Below, in pieces: positions 28,004 to 37,258 of a DNA stretch of 64,000 bases. Made by a program: the position numbers and the translations under genes. The notes beneath the pieces are model-generated. The model saw nothing but the letters and a program-made list of their open reading frames with translations. It was not told where the DNA came from and ran no database searches. Source of the stretch: Catenulispora sp. EB89 (GTDB lineage Bacteria; Actinomycetota; Actinomycetes; Streptomycetales; Catenulisporaceae); the NCBI RefSeq assembly GCF_041261445.1, contig NZ_JBGCCU010000025.1:62001-126000 (forward strand), in the 5' to 3' direction. The number at the start of each line of letters is the position of its first letter. The stretch's first letter is position 1.

Positions 28004-29434
28004 TCACCAATCCCCGCCGCCGCCACCGCCCCAGTCCGAGCCGCCGCCGCCGGAGTCGCCGCCTCCGCCGCCCCAGTCGCTGCCGCCCCAGTCCGAGGAG
28101 CCGCCGGAGTCGCCCCAGCTGGAGCCGCCGCTGTCGCCTCCGCCGCCGGAGCCGCCGTCGCCCCAGCCGCCTCCGCCGCCGTTGTCGTAGTAGTTGTTCT
28201 CGACGTAGGTGTCGTGGCCGCCGAACATCGAGCCCATCACCGTGCCGATCATCAGCGCGGGCAGTACCGAGCCGCCGAAGTAGCCGCCGGCCCAGGGCGC
28301 GTAGGCCGGTCCTGCGTTGTAGTACGGCTGCGGTCCGTACGCCGTCTCCACCTGCCGCACCTGCGGCTCCTGTCCGGTGTCCACGCGCGTCATGTCCGCG
28401 GCGCACGCCGGTACGGGACGCGGCGCGCCGCCCGGGGGTGCCCACGTCACCTCGCCCACCGACGGGCCGTGGCGCGGGTCGAAGAAGCACGGCGGGCGCC
28501 GCGTCGGCAGCGGTGCTCCCGTGCGCCGGGCGTCCAGGGTGGCCAGCGCGAAGCGGCCCTCGTCCAGCGCCTCGGTGACGTTCTTCATGTCCTCCGGGCG
28601 CTGCGCCGCCGCGGCCGCCTTCTTCGCCGCCTCGTACTGATCCAGGGCCTTGCTGTAGTCGGCGCGCATCTCGTCGGTCGCGGCCGGGTCGCCGGGGGAG
28701 AAGTCCAGCCGGTCCAGCACCTCGCCGTAGGCGGTGATGTCCTCGTCGACCGCGCGCTTCAAGCCGTCCAGCTCGACCGCCCGCCGCTGGTTCGCCCGCC
28801 GCTTCTTGCGGCCGGCGACCGCCAGATACGTGCCGCCGGCGATGACCACCAGCACCACGATGAGGATGAGCGCGCCCGCTCCGGACTTGGAAGAAGAAGA
28901 CGACTTCCCGCCGGAGGTCGCGCGGCCGTCAGTGCTCACCGCGGAGTCGACGGAGGACACGAACGTCGTCAGCACCGTGTCCAGATTCCCGCCGCTGCCC
29001 TTGGCCGCCGCGACCGCCAGGCCGTTGGCCTGCCCGGTGTGCAGCGAGCCGGAGAAGTCCAGCGCCTGGAAGCTGTGGCCGACGCTCGCGGCGTAGACGC
29101 CCGACAGGCCGACCTTGTTCCGCAACTGTTGAAGCAGCGTGCCCTGATGGAACGTGGGGTTGTCCGGCAGGATCGCGATGAACACCGCGGTCCCGGAGTG
29201 CATCCCGTGGATCTGCGACACCACGGAGTCGATCTGCGCCGAGCTCAGCTGGACCGGCGCGCCCGGATCCACATAGACCGGCTTGTCCTTGAGCGCCGAA
29301 GCGACCGAGCCGATCGTCGAGTCGGCGGCACGTGCTGAGCCGCCGCTCCAGAAGAAGACTGAGAGCAGAAGAGCGAAGCCCGCAAGGAGGACGGCGGACG
29401 TCCTCCTTCCCCGGCGGGCAAGAAGGTGATCCAT
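28004..29434 (-). CDS. Secreted membrane-anchored protein with Gly/Trp/Asp/Ser-rich tail (TPM-like architecture)
   Basis: This 476-aa protein has a signal peptide (about residues 12-36), an extracellular alpha/beta domain with VYVDPGAPVQLSSAQID, a Ser-rich linker and a membrane helix near residues 185-207. A basic, charged helical segment follows, then a C-terminal tail from about residue 420 built of Gly with regularly placed Trp, Asp and Ser (DWGGSDWGGGGGDS style). Gly-rich tails of this kind end YgcG/TPM proteins. The assignment to that family is tentative and no function is known. Confidence 0.65.
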   Translation of the reverse strand: MDHLLARRGRRTSAVLLAGFALLLSVFFWSGGSARAADSTIGSVASALKDKPVYVDPGAPVQLSSAQIDSVVSQIHGMHSGTAVFIAILPDNPTFHQGTLLQQLRNKVGLSGVYAASVGHSFQALDFSGSLHTGQANGLAVAAAKGSGGNLDTVLTTFVSSVDSAVSTDGRATSGGKSSSSSKSGAGALILIVVLVVIAGGTYLAVAGRKKRRANQRRAVELDGLKRAVDEDITAYGEVLDRLDFSPGDPAATDEMRADYSKALDQYEAAKKAAAAAQRPEDMKNVTEALDEGRFALATLDARRTGAPLPTRRPPCFFDPRHGPSVGEVTWAPPGGAPRPVPACAADMTRVDTGQEPQVRQVETAYGPQPYYNAGPAYAPWAGGYFGGSVLPALMIGTVMGSMFGGHDTYVENNYYDNGGGGGWGDGGSGGGGDSGGSSWGDSGGSSDWGGSDWGGGGGDSGGGGSDWGGGGGGDW

Positions 29435-29565
29435 TCCCCGAGGCTAGCCGATCGCCACGGCGAAGGCCCGCCGCACGCGATCGCGTACGACGGGCCCACC
29501 GGCCACGCCGGCGTTCAGTCCTTGACCAGGCTCAGCCGTGGCGCCGCCTCAGCCGTGGACCCGCC

Positions 29566-31341
29566 TTAGTCCTTGATCTCGCAGAGCACCGTGCCGGCCG
29601 TGACCGTCGCCCCGACCTCGGCCGCGATCGACGTCACCGTCCCGGCCTTGTGCGCGTTGATCGGCTGCTCCATCTTCATCGCCTCCAGCACCACGATCAG
29701 GTCCCCGGCCGCGACTTCCTGGCCGGCCTCGACCGCGACCTTGACGATCGTGCCCTGCATCGGCGCGGTCAGCGCGTCGCCGGAGACCGCCGCGCCGCCC
29801 TTGGCGCCGCCGCCCCGCTTCGGCGCCGCCTTGCCGCCGGCGCGCCCGCCGGCCCCGCCACCGCCGCCGGTGGCCGACACCCCGAGCTCGGCTGGCAGCG
29901 TCACCTCCAGGCGCTTGCCGCCGACCTCGACGACGACCGTCGTGCGCTCGCCGGCCTCCGCGGCCTCGCCCGGCGTCCCGGCGTACGCCGGGATCGTGTT
30001 GTCGAACTCCGTCTCGATCCACCGGGTGTGGACGTGGAACGGGCCCTCCTCCGGGGTGAAGGCCGGGTCGTCCATCACCGCGACGTGGAACGGCAGCGCG
30101 GTCGGCATGCCGTCGATCTCGAACTCGGCCAGCGCCCGGCGCGCGCGCTCCACGGCCTGCTTGCGGTCCCGGCCCGAGACGATCAGCTTGGCCAGCAGCG
30201 AGTCGAAGTTCTGGCCGATCTCCGCGCCCTGCTCGATGCCGGAGTCCAGGCGCACGCCCGGACCCGACGGCGGCCGCCAGGTGGTGACCACGCCGGGGGC
30301 CGGCAGGAAGTTGCGGCCCGGGTCCTCGCCGTTGATCCGGAACTCGAACGAGTGACCGCGGACCTCCGGGTCGCCGTAGCCCAGCTCCTCGCCGTCGGCG
30401 ATCCGGAACATCTCGCGGACCAGGTCCAGGCCGGTGACCTCCTCGCTGACCGGGTGCTCGACCTGCAGGCGGGTGTTCACCTCCAGGAAGGAGATGGTGC
30501 CGTCCTGGCCGACCAGGAACTCGCACGTGCCCGCGCCGTAGTAGCCGGCCTCCTTCAGGATCGCCTTCGAGGCCCGGTACAGCTCCGCGATCTGCTCCTC
30601 GCTGAGGTACGGCGCCGGGGCCTCCTCGACCAGCTTCTGGTGCCGGCGCTGCAGCGAGCAGTCGCGGGTGGACACCACCACGACGTTGCCGTGCTGGTCG
30701 GCCAGGCACTGGGTCTCCACGTGCCGCGGCCGGTCCAGGTAGCGCTCGACGAAGCACTCGCCGCGGCCGAAGGCGGTGACCGCCTCGCGCACCGCCGACT
30801 CGTACAGCTCGGGGATCTCCTCCAGCGTCCGGGCGACCTTCAGGCCGCGGCCGCCGCCGCCGAACGCCGCCTTGATCGCCACCGGCAGGCCGTGCTCGCG
30901 GGCGAAGGCCACCACCTCGTCGGCGCCGGTCACCGGGTCCGGGGTGCCGGCCACCAGCGGGGCGCCGGCGCGCTGCGCGATGTGCCGGGCCGAGACCTTG
31001 TCGCCGAGCGAGCTGATCGCCGCCGGCGGCGGGCCGATCCAGGTCAGGCCGGCGTCGATGACCGCCTGCGCGAACTCGGCGTTCTCCGACAGGAAGCCGT
31101 AGCCGGGGTGCACCGCGTCCGCGCCGGAGTCGGCGGCGGCCTTCAGCAGCTTGGCGATGACCAGGTACGAGTCGCCGGGGGTGGAGCCGCCCAGGGCGTA
31201 CGCCTCATCGGCGACCCGGACGTGCAGCGCGTCCCGGTCCGGGTCGGCGTAGACCGCGACGGAGCCGATACCGGCGTCCCGGCACGCCCGGGCGACCCGG
31301 ACCGCGATCTCGCCACGATTGGCGATCAGAACCTTGCGCAC
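29566..31341 (-). CDS. accA2: Acyl-CoA carboxylase biotinylated alpha subunit
   Basis: This 591-aa protein fuses biotin carboxylase and biotin carboxyl carrier domains. It starts at GTG 31341 ([14 protein letters not shown]) after GGAAAGGG. It has the glycine-rich ATP loop [10 protein letters not shown], catalytic [10 protein letters not shown], and the biotinylation site EAMKM near the C-terminus. It carboxylates biotin for the PccB/PccE carboxyltransferase encoded at 42.6 kb, giving methylmalonyl-CoA or malonyl-CoA. The length matches the roughly 590-aa AccA1/AccA2 of S. coelicolor. Biotin would be attached by BirA (40.3 kb). A Gly/Ala/Lys-rich linker precedes the carrier domain. Confidence 0.94.
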   Translation of the reverse strand: MRKVLIANRGEIAVRVARACRDAGIGSVAVYADPDRDALHVRVADEAYALGGSTPGDSYLVIAKLLKAAADSGADAVHPGYGFLSENAEFAQAVIDAGLTWIGPPPAAISSLGDKVSARHIAQRAGAPLVAGTPDPVTGADEVVAFAREHGLPVAIKAAFGGGGRGLKVARTLEEIPELYESAVREAVTAFGRGECFVERYLDRPRHVETQCLADQHGNVVVVSTRDCSLQRRHQKLVEEAPAPYLSEEQIAELYRASKAILKEAGYYGAGTCEFLVGQDGTISFLEVNTRLQVEHPVSEEVTGLDLVREMFRIADGEELGYGDPEVRGHSFEFRINGEDPGRNFLPAPGVVTTWRPPSGPGVRLDSGIEQGAEIGQNFDSLLAKLIVSGRDRKQAVERARRALAEFEIDGMPTALPFHVAVMDDPAFTPEEGPFHVHTRWIETEFDNTIPAYAGTPGEAAEAGERTTVVVEVGGKRLEVTLPAELGVSATGGGGGAGGRAGGKAAPKRGGGAKGGAAVSGDALTAPMQGTIVKVAVEAGQEVAAGDLIVVLEAMKMEQPINAHKAGTVTSIAAEVGATVTAGTVLCEIKD

Positions 31342-31636
31342 GGGCAATCCCTTTCCTCGGGCCCATGCCCTGCCCCCGGTGTACAGGTCCGAAGGACCTA
31401 TACCGCGGGTGGGGTAGGGACAGTCGTTTCGCAGTTTAGGGCCGTCTGCGTGAACCGGCCGCACGATGCGGACGTGGTTCGCGCCACTTCGGTGGGCCCC
31501 CGGGACCACTCGCGAGGGCCGTATGCGCCTTTCGACGTCTCTTTTCTCCCTCTCAAGGTGGATGCGTCCTCGGACAGCGACCGCTACGCTTTTCCTGGAC
31601 TAACGCGATACAACGCGAAGACACTTGGGGGACCGG
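31342..31636. promoter_or_regulatory. Divergent control region between accA2 and the rhomboid gene
   Basis: This 295-bp non-coding stretch should hold promoters in both directions. AGGTCC-GAA-GGACCT (31385-31399) is a perfect small hairpin in the likely 5' leader of accA2. TACGCT near 31584 is a plausible minus-10 element for the rhomboid gene. I recognise no known riboswitch. Confidence 0.45.
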
Positions 31637-32401
31637 ATGGACGGGCCAGCGGACGGCCGCAGCGCCGAGGAAGTGCTGTACGAGGCGCGCAAAGCGCTGT
31701 ACGTCATGGTTGGCTTCATCGCCCTCATCTGGGCGGTGCAGGTGGTGAACTGGGCGACCAACTACCGGCTGTCCACCCACTTCGGCATCATCCCGCGCAA
31801 CGTCGGCCACCTCGGCGACATCGTCTCCTCGCCCTTCCTGCACTACAGCTGGCAGCACATCGAGAGCAACAGCGGTCCGCTGTTCGTCTTCGGTTTCCTG
31901 GCGGCCTATCGGGGAGTCCGCAAGTTCCTGATGGTGACCCTGATCATCACGCTCAGCAGTGGCCTGATGGTCTGGTTCGCGCAGGGCAACTCGAACACCG
32001 TCGGCGCCTCCGGCCTGGTCTACGGCTACTTCACCTACGTCATCGTGAAGGGCCTGTTCGACCGGCACCTGGTCGACGTGCTGATCGGCTGCGTCATGGC
32101 CCTGTCCTACGCCTACCTGCTCACCGCCGCGCTGCCCGGCGTGCCGCACGTGTCCTGGCTCGGCCACCTCGGCGGGGCGATCGGCGGCGTGCTGGCCGGC
32201 TGGCTGCTGCGCGAGCGCGGCGCGGCGGCGCTGGCGGGGCGCGGCGGGGGCGGCGAGACGCTGGGCGACGGCGGCCTGTCGGACACCAAGGTCCTGCCCG
32301 AACCGGCCAAGAGCGGTGGCCGGAAATCGGCCAAGGGCGGTAGTCTCCCGGGCAGCCCGCGGTCGGACCTCTTGAAGGAGCTCGACGATCTCGGGTTGTG
32401 A
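31637..32401 (+). CDS. Rhomboid-family intramembrane serine protease
   Basis: This 254-aa membrane protein has about six helices. The active-site serine is in GASG (Ser125), the catalytic histidine in LGHLGGAIGG (His177), and the HxxxxHxxxN motif lies at residues 69-78 (H69, H74, N78). It should cleave substrates within the membrane. ATG 31637 follows GGGGGA; a TTG at 31625 is a weaker alternative. The C-terminal 60 residues are cytoplasmic, polar and Gly/Lys-rich. The following gene encodes a secreted anchored protein, which could be a substrate, but this is speculation. Confidence 0.88.
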   Translation: MDGPADGRSAEEVLYEARKALYVMVGFIALIWAVQVVNWATNYRLSTHFGIIPRNVGHLGDIVSSPFLHYSWQHIESNSGPLFVFGFLAAYRGVRKFLMVTLIITLSSGLMVWFAQGNSNTVGASGLVYGYFTYVIVKGLFDRHLVDVLIGCVMALSYAYLLTAALPGVPHVSWLGHLGGAIGGVLAGWLLRERGAAALAGRGGGGETLGDGGLSDTKVLPEPAKSGGRKSAKGGSLPGSPRSDLLKELDDLGL

Positions 32402-32413
32402 TTCCCGAGAGGC

Positions 32414-33760
32414 GTGGGTGGGGTGCGGATACAACGCGGAGCACGGTCTGTCGTCGCGGGCATGGCGGGGGCCTGCCTGGTCACGGCGGCGGTAGGGATA
32501 CTCGCCGCGGAGCCGGCCCAGGCCGCCCGGGCGTCGGCGAACCTGACGCTGGGCCCGAACAGCGGCGCCCCCAACTCGCAGTTCACGGCCAGCTTCCACA
32601 TGAACGCGCGCAACGGCCCGGCGGGCTGCCTCGGCGGCTCGGTCACGTTCAACTTCGATGCCGTGCCCGCCGGCTCCGGCGCACTGGACCAGACCTGCAC
32701 CGCCACCGCGGTGATCACCGTCCCGCCGACCGCCAACGCCGGCCCGCACACGGTCATGGCGGCCGCTAGCGGCGCGGCGCAGAGCGCGTCGGCGAACGCG
32801 ACCTTCACGGTCACCGCCGGGCAGCCCACCCCGCCGTCCACGACCGGCGGGCCGACCACCCCGACCACGCCCGCGACCCCCACGTCGACGGCGCCACCCT
32901 CGTGGTCGAACTCGACGACGCCCTACCCGGGCTGGACCGCGCCGCCGTTCGCCAGCCAGGTGGTCCCGACGTCGGTAGGGAACTGCGACACCCAGAGCCA
33001 GCACGCGACGGCGGCCGGCAAGGGCTTCCTGCAGATACCCGCGTACTCGGTCGGCGCGCATCCGCCGAACAACGGCTCCACCGTGATCACCGAGCCGGCG
33101 GCCGGCTCGCTGCCGATCGTGTCGGTCGGCCCGAACGGCATGATCCCGCCGCAGCTGGGAGACGGCCGGCACCCGTATCAGAACCTGGAGTTGCTGGAGT
33201 CGATCGACGCGAACGTGTCGCCGAAGCTGCGGCTGGCCGCGGCGGCCGGGGAACCGTTCGGCTGCCTGCACGTGGAGTCGTTCGGCGGACCGGGCAGCGG
33301 ATACGGATACCTCTCGTACGCGCTCAAGGACGCGACGGTGATCAGCGTCCAGGACGCGAACCCCGACGGCTCGCTGTTCCAGACCGCCGAGCCGACCGTC
33401 GCCCCGCCGACGACGCCGGCCGCCCCGGCCTCCGGCGCCAAGGACAAGAAGGGCAAGGCACCCGCCTCGTCGCCGGCTCCGCCCCCGGCTCCCACGGCGA
33501 AGTTCGAGCGGGTCGTGCTCGGCTACTCGTCGCTGTCCTGGGAGTACCAGGAGGCGGCCGGCGGGGCGCAGGCGCCGATCCACCGCGGGGCCGGCACCAT
33601 CGTCCCCGCGCCGCCGTCCGCGCCGCTGTCCTACTCGAACCTGGTGTTCGCCTTCGGCGGTCTGGTCGCGGCCGCGGTCGCGTTGATGTTCGCGTACCAC
33701 TCGCGGCGGCGGGACCTGGCGCGGCGGCTGCGGCGTCGGCGCGCCACGCACGCTTCGTAG
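32414..33760 (+). CDS. Secreted, C-terminally membrane-anchored protein of unknown function
   Basis: This 448-aa protein has a signal peptide (cleavage after AQA), an Ig-like beta-rich region (about residues 40-135), a Thr/Pro-rich linker, a second conserved-looking domain with a pair of Cys residues, another Pro/Ala linker and a C-terminal membrane helix (about 410-432). It ends in an Arg-rich cytoplasmic tail. The topology resembles wall or envelope surface proteins anchored in the membrane. It starts 12 bp after the rhomboid protease gene and is probably cotranscribed with it. Confidence 0.65.
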   Translation: MGGVRIQRGARSVVAGMAGACLVTAAVGILAAEPAQAARASANLTLGPNSGAPNSQFTASFHMNARNGPAGCLGGSVTFNFDAVPAGSGALDQTCTATAVITVPPTANAGPHTVMAAASGAAQSASANATFTVTAGQPTPPSTTGGPTTPTTPATPTSTAPPSWSNSTTPYPGWTAPPFASQVVPTSVGNCDTQSQHATAAGKGFLQIPAYSVGAHPPNNGSTVITEPAAGSLPIVSVGPNGMIPPQLGDGRHPYQNLELLESIDANVSPKLRLAAAAGEPFGCLHVESFGGPGSGYGYLSYALKDATVISVQDANPDGSLFQTAEPTVAPPTTPAAPASGAKDKKGKAPASSPAPPPAPTAKFERVVLGYSSLSWEYQEAAGGAQAPIHRGAGTIVPAPPSAPLSYSNLVFAFGGLVAAAVALMFAYHSRRRDLARRLRRRRATHAS

Positions 33761-33766
33761 GGCGCG

Positions 33767-34324
33767 TCAGCCCTGATCGAAGCTGAGGTCGGCGGCGGTC
33801 ACGGTGCCGGCGGTCCGGCCCGGCGCCTCGTGGTACTGCCAGTACAGGTTCGTGTGCGCGATGACCGCGTCCGGAGCCGGGGCGCCGTAGGCCGTGCTGT
33901 CCTCGGTGGTGTGGGCGTCGCTCACCAGGAGGGCGTCGTAGCCGCGGGTGATGGCGCCGTGCAGCGTCGAGCGGATGCAGGCGTCGGTCTGCGCGCCGGT
34001 CACCACGAGGCTGCCGACCTTGAGGCCGGCCAGGACCGACTCCAGGTCGGTCTCCTCGAACGAGTCGCCCCAGTGCTTCTGCACCTGCGGCTCGTCCGCA
34101 CGCGGGTCGAGTTCCGGGACGATCTTCCACGGCTCCGAGCCGGCCTCCCGGTTCTCCCCGATGTCCTGGATCCAGACCACCGGGACGCCCGCGGTGCGCG
34201 CCTTGCCGACGACCGTGTCGATGTTGGCTACGACGGCGTCGCGCTCGTGGTTGCCGGCGACGACGCCGTTCTGGACGTCGATGACCAGCACGGCCTTGTT
34301 CGGCCGGTTTTCGAGTGTGCTCAT
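33767..34324 (-). CDS. Isochorismatase-family cysteine hydrolase
   Basis: The 185-aa protein has the isochorismatase-like triad: Asp16 in VIDVQNG, Lys83 in the QKHWGDSF loop, and nucleophilic Cys116 in GAQTDACIRS, with the usual cis-peptide segment before it. Members hydrolyse amides such as nicotinamide or biuret, or isochorismate. The substrate is not predictable here. It is convergent with the upstream secreted-protein gene and cotranscribed at most with P450. Confidence 0.9.
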   Translation of the reverse strand: MSTLENRPNKAVLVIDVQNGVVAGNHERDAVVANIDTVVGKARTAGVPVVWIQDIGENREAGSEPWKIVPELDPRADEPQVQKHWGDSFEETDLESVLAGLKVGSLVVTGAQTDACIRSTLHGAITRGYDALLVSDAHTTEDSTAYGAPAPDAVIAHTNLYWQYHEAPGRTAGTVTAADLSFDQG

Positions 34325-34381
34325 GACAGCAAACTAGCCGGGGCGGCCGACAAGCGCTCCTCTATTTGATCGCGTCCGATC

Positions 34382-35653
34382 TCATCCGATCTCGTAGCGG
34401 AGCCGCTTGATCCCGTTGATGAAGCTCGACGTCAGCCGGTCCGGCTCGCCGACGCTGCGGATGGTCGGCGCCCTGGTGAACAGCTCCCGCAGCAGTGCGG
34501 TCATCTCGGTCCGGGCCAGGTGCGCACCGAGGCAGAAGTGCGGGCCCGGGCCGCCGAAGCTGACGTGCGGGTTGGGGGAGCGGGTGATGTCGAAGCGGTC
34601 GGGGTCGGCGAAGACGTCCGGGTCGCGGTTGGCGGCGTTGTAGAAGAGCAGGACTTTGTCGCCCTTCTTCAGCGGCGTGCCGTTCAGGTCGTGGTCCTGG
34701 GTCAGGGTGCGGCGGAACTGCGTGACCGGGGTCGCGTAGCGCAGGATCTCGTCGAGGGCGCCGACGATGTGGCCGTCGAAGTCGCTCCGCAGCAGCTCCA
34801 TCTGGTCCGGGTGGTCGGTGAAGAGCTTCAGGCCGTGCGACAGCGCGGTGCGCGTGGTCTCGTTCCCGGCCACCACCAGCAGGATGAAGAACGAGCCGAA
34901 CTCCTGGTCGGTGAGGGCTTCGCCGTCGAGGTCGGCGTTCACCAGCCGGGAGGTCAGGTCGTCGGTGGGGCGCCGGCGGCGCTCGTGGCCCAGGGCCGCG
35001 GCCAGCCGGTGGAGCTGACGGCCGGAGCGGATCAGACGGTAGAGCGCCAGCGGGCCGACCAGCTTGGTGCGCAGCGGGCCCGCGTCCTCCGGGACGCCGG
35101 TGTACTCCTCGTCGCTGCCGGCCAGGATGCGGTTGGTGTGCGCGAGGATCATCGCGTGCTGCCGCTCGGGGATGCCCATCATGTCGCAGATGACCTGCAT
35201 CGGCAGGCGCGCGGCGGCCTCGGCGACGAAATCGCCGGTGCGGTGGGCCATGAGGTCGTCGACGATACGGCTCGAGGTGCTCTCGATGTTCGCTTTCAGG
35301 CCGTTGACCAGCTTCGGGGTGAAGGCGCGGGAGACGATGCGGCGGAGCCGGGCGTGCCGGGGGTCGTCCATGTTGATCATCGAGCCGAAGTAGCCCGCCA
35401 GGTAGCGCGGCATGTCCGGGATGCTGTTCGACGTCGGCTCGCTGCTGAACAGCTCCGGGTGGCGGCTGGCCGCGACGACGTCGGCGTGGCGGGTGAGGGC
35501 GTAGTAGCCGGCGCCGGGCTTGATGAGGGGGAAGCGGGGCTCGGCGAACAGCGGGGCCACGGGGCGCGCGCGGAGCTCGGCGAAGGCGGCCATGCGCTGG
35601 TCGTAGGGCAGGGACCAGAAGGCGTTGTCGGACAGGTCGATGTCGGTGGCCAT
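34382..35653 (-). CDS. Cytochrome P450
   Basis: This soluble 423-aa P450 has the oxygen-binding AGNETTR motif of the I helix, the K-helix pair EILR, and the haem loop FGGPGPHFCLG with Cys374 as iron ligand. It is of the bacterial class I type (CYP124/125/142-like in general sequence style, with STS-SEP and HARLRRIVSRAFTP). No ferredoxin or reductase gene adjoins it, and no biosynthetic cluster surrounds it, so it probably draws electrons from partners elsewhere. The substrate is unknown. Confidence 0.93.
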   Translation of the reverse strand: MATDIDLSDNAFWSLPYDQRMAAFAELRARPVAPLFAEPRFPLIKPGAGYYALTRHADVVAASRHPELFSSEPTSNSIPDMPRYLAGYFGSMINMDDPRHARLRRIVSRAFTPKLVNGLKANIESTSSRIVDDLMAHRTGDFVAEAAARLPMQVICDMMGIPERQHAMILAHTNRILAGSDEEYTGVPEDAGPLRTKLVGPLALYRLIRSGRQLHRLAAALGHERRRRPTDDLTSRLVNADLDGEALTDQEFGSFFILLVVAGNETTRTALSHGLKLFTDHPDQMELLRSDFDGHIVGALDEILRYATPVTQFRRTLTQDHDLNGTPLKKGDKVLLFYNAANRDPDVFADPDRFDITRSPNPHVSFGGPGPHFCLGAHLARTEMTALLRELFTRAPTIRSVGEPDRLTSSFINGIKRLRYEIG

Positions 35654-35774
35654 GGGTTTCAGCTTGACATCGAGGCCTGATACGTCAAGTGGGTCGCGGG
35701 GCGTGGGGTTGAGGGTCTGTGGGCCGTGGGAAGGGGCCGCGGATCGCGGATCGCCTCGCGGAACGCCTCGCGGG

Positions 35775-36884
35775 TCAGCGGCCGCGGCGTATTCGGCGGC
35801 GGTCGCGGGAGGCCGCGGAGCCGTCGGCAGCCGCCTCCTCGACTCGGATGAGGTGCCGCGTGGTGGCGGCGACCGGGCGCTGGATGCCCTCGTGCTTGGC
35901 CTCGTACTGCGCGGCGTCCGCGAGCCGGAAGAGGGTGTCCCGGCTGGCGACCGTGCCGGCCGGGCCGTCGGTGGCGGCGTAGCCGACCGCGGCCCCGGAG
36001 ATGCCCTCCAGCTTGGCGGCGCGGCCGGCCAGGTCCTCGGCCAGCTGGGTCACCGTCGACCAGGGCTGGCCGACCACCAGGACGCAGAACTCGTCGCCGC
36101 CTATGCGGGCCGCCAGGGCGCCGTTGACGGTGCCGGCGACCGCCGAGAGGTGCCCGGCCAGCTGCTCCAGGACGGCGTCCCCGGTGTCGTGGCCGGAGGT
36201 GTCGTTGACCTGCTTGAGGCCGTTCACGTCGCAGATGATCAGGGCCACCGGCAGCCCGGTGAGGCGGTGCAGCTCCATCGCCTCGTCCAGGCCGACCTCG
36301 ATGGCCCGCCGGTTGGCCAGGCCGGTCAGCTCGTCGGTGTAGGCCAGCCGCTCCAGGTACTCCTGCCGGTCGGCCTGCGCCAGGCCGGCGCTGACCAGGG
36401 CCGCGAGCGTGGCGGCGAAGTCCAGGTCGGCGTCGGTGTAGGGCTCCTGGTCGGCGGTGCGGGCCGCGTAGAGCTCGCCCCAGACCTGCCCGGCGAAGAA
36501 GATCGGCGAGATCAGCGCGCTGTGGCGCTCGCGGAGTCGCAGCGAGGCGGTGCGCCGGGGGTCGGCGTCGGCGTCGTCGCTGCGCAGGGTCCACGGCCGC
36601 GGGTACTCCTCGCTGACGATGCGCGGGAAGTCCGACGGCGCGTACCACTCCTCCTCCGGGAACCGCTCCTCGAACGGCAGCAGCTCCCCGTGGTTGATCA
36701 GCACGCGCAGCTGGCCGGTGGCGCGCACGTACTCCGACAGCGACACGACCCGCGCGTCCAGCGCCTTGCGGGACTCCTCGGCGACGACGGTGATGACCTC
36801 GCTGAACCCGTGGACCCGCGCCAGGGCGCGGGCCAGGTCGGTGAGCGCACGCAGGCGGATCGAGGCTTGATCTGTATTAGACAT
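35775..36884 (-). CDS. GAF-GGDEF diguanylate cyclase
   Basis: This 369-aa protein has a GAF-like sensor (about residues 15-170) and a GGDEF domain (about 175-350). The active-site motif is intact as GGDEF at 262-266, with the preceding DELTGLANR and DVNGLKQVND segments. It should make c-di-GMP. The RxxD inhibitory site expected five residues upstream reads VNGA, so product feedback at that site is unlikely. In Streptomyces c-di-GMP acts on BldD to block development. From memory, the synteny points to the SCO4931-type cyclase. Confidence 0.92.
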   Translation of the reverse strand: MSNTDQASIRLRALTDLARALARVHGFSEVITVVAEESRKALDARVVSLSEYVRATGQLRVLINHGELLPFEERFPEEEWYAPSDFPRIVSEEYPRPWTLRSDDADADPRRTASLRLRERHSALISPIFFAGQVWGELYAARTADQEPYTDADLDFAATLAALVSAGLAQADRQEYLERLAYTDELTGLANRRAIEVGLDEAMELHRLTGLPVALIICDVNGLKQVNDTSGHDTGDAVLEQLAGHLSAVAGTVNGALAARIGGDEFCVLVVGQPWSTVTQLAEDLAGRAAKLEGISGAAVGYAATDGPAGTVASRDTLFRLADAAQYEAKHEGIQRPVAATTRHLIRVEEAAADGSAASRDRRRIRRGR

Positions 36885-37008
36885 GGCCGCGTTGTCCGCC
36901 GTACGAAATCACGGGACCACGCTAGGTGATGTCCTCCGGCTGTGCCACTTCACCCGTCCGGGCGATGGTCCACGAGATCGACGCCCGGTGTCGGTACCGT
37001 GGCCCGAC

Positions 37009-37197
37009 GTGACCGGAGCCCAGCACCCCACCTCCTCGGCCGGCGACGGCCTGGCCGCCGCCCGCGCCCGGGCCGCCGAGTTGGGCGTGTCCGTGTCCGA
37101 ATACGTGCGCGACCAGCTGCGCCGCACGCGCGGCGAGGAGGCGTGGGAGCGGGCCTTGGCGCAGGCGGGGGAGGCGGCTCCGCCTAAGCGGGAGTAG
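37009..37197 (+). CDS. Small FitA/RHH-antitoxin-like protein
   Basis: This 62-residue product starts at GTG 37009. It has ARARAAELGVSVSEYVRDQL, the pattern of helix-turn-helix or ribbon-helix-helix FitA-like antitoxins. No toxin gene with a PIN or RelE pattern follows, so it may be a solitary regulator. TACCGT lies eight bases before the GTG, which would suit leaderless transcription, and no ribosome site is visible. Upstream in-frame starts reach back to 36883 but overlap the start of the divergent GGDEF gene. Confidence 0.55.
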   Translation: MTGAQHPTSSAGDGLAAARARAAELGVSVSEYVRDQLRRTRGEEAWERALAQAGEAAPPKRE

Positions 37198-37258
37198 CGA
37201 GCGGGTACCTGCGCGCCTCGGCTCAGCTCTGTTGCGCCCGGCTCAGCTCCGGCTCAGC

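Noticed and set aside
29332-32343. Very long open frames opposite real genes (also at 16115-18781, 51641-54763, 58281-60800 and 60741-62396)
   Set aside because: High GC content removes stop codons from the complementary frames. The strand opposite encodes proteins with clear catalytic motifs in each case, and these shadow products are Arg/Gly/His-rich without any family pattern. The real genes at 60801-61469 and 59208-60707 are only the ends of two of these frames.
34382-36884. Secondary-metabolite cluster around the P450
   Set aside because: No synthase, terpene cyclase or tailoring set is nearby; the neighbours are an isochorismatase-like hydrolase and a signalling enzyme.
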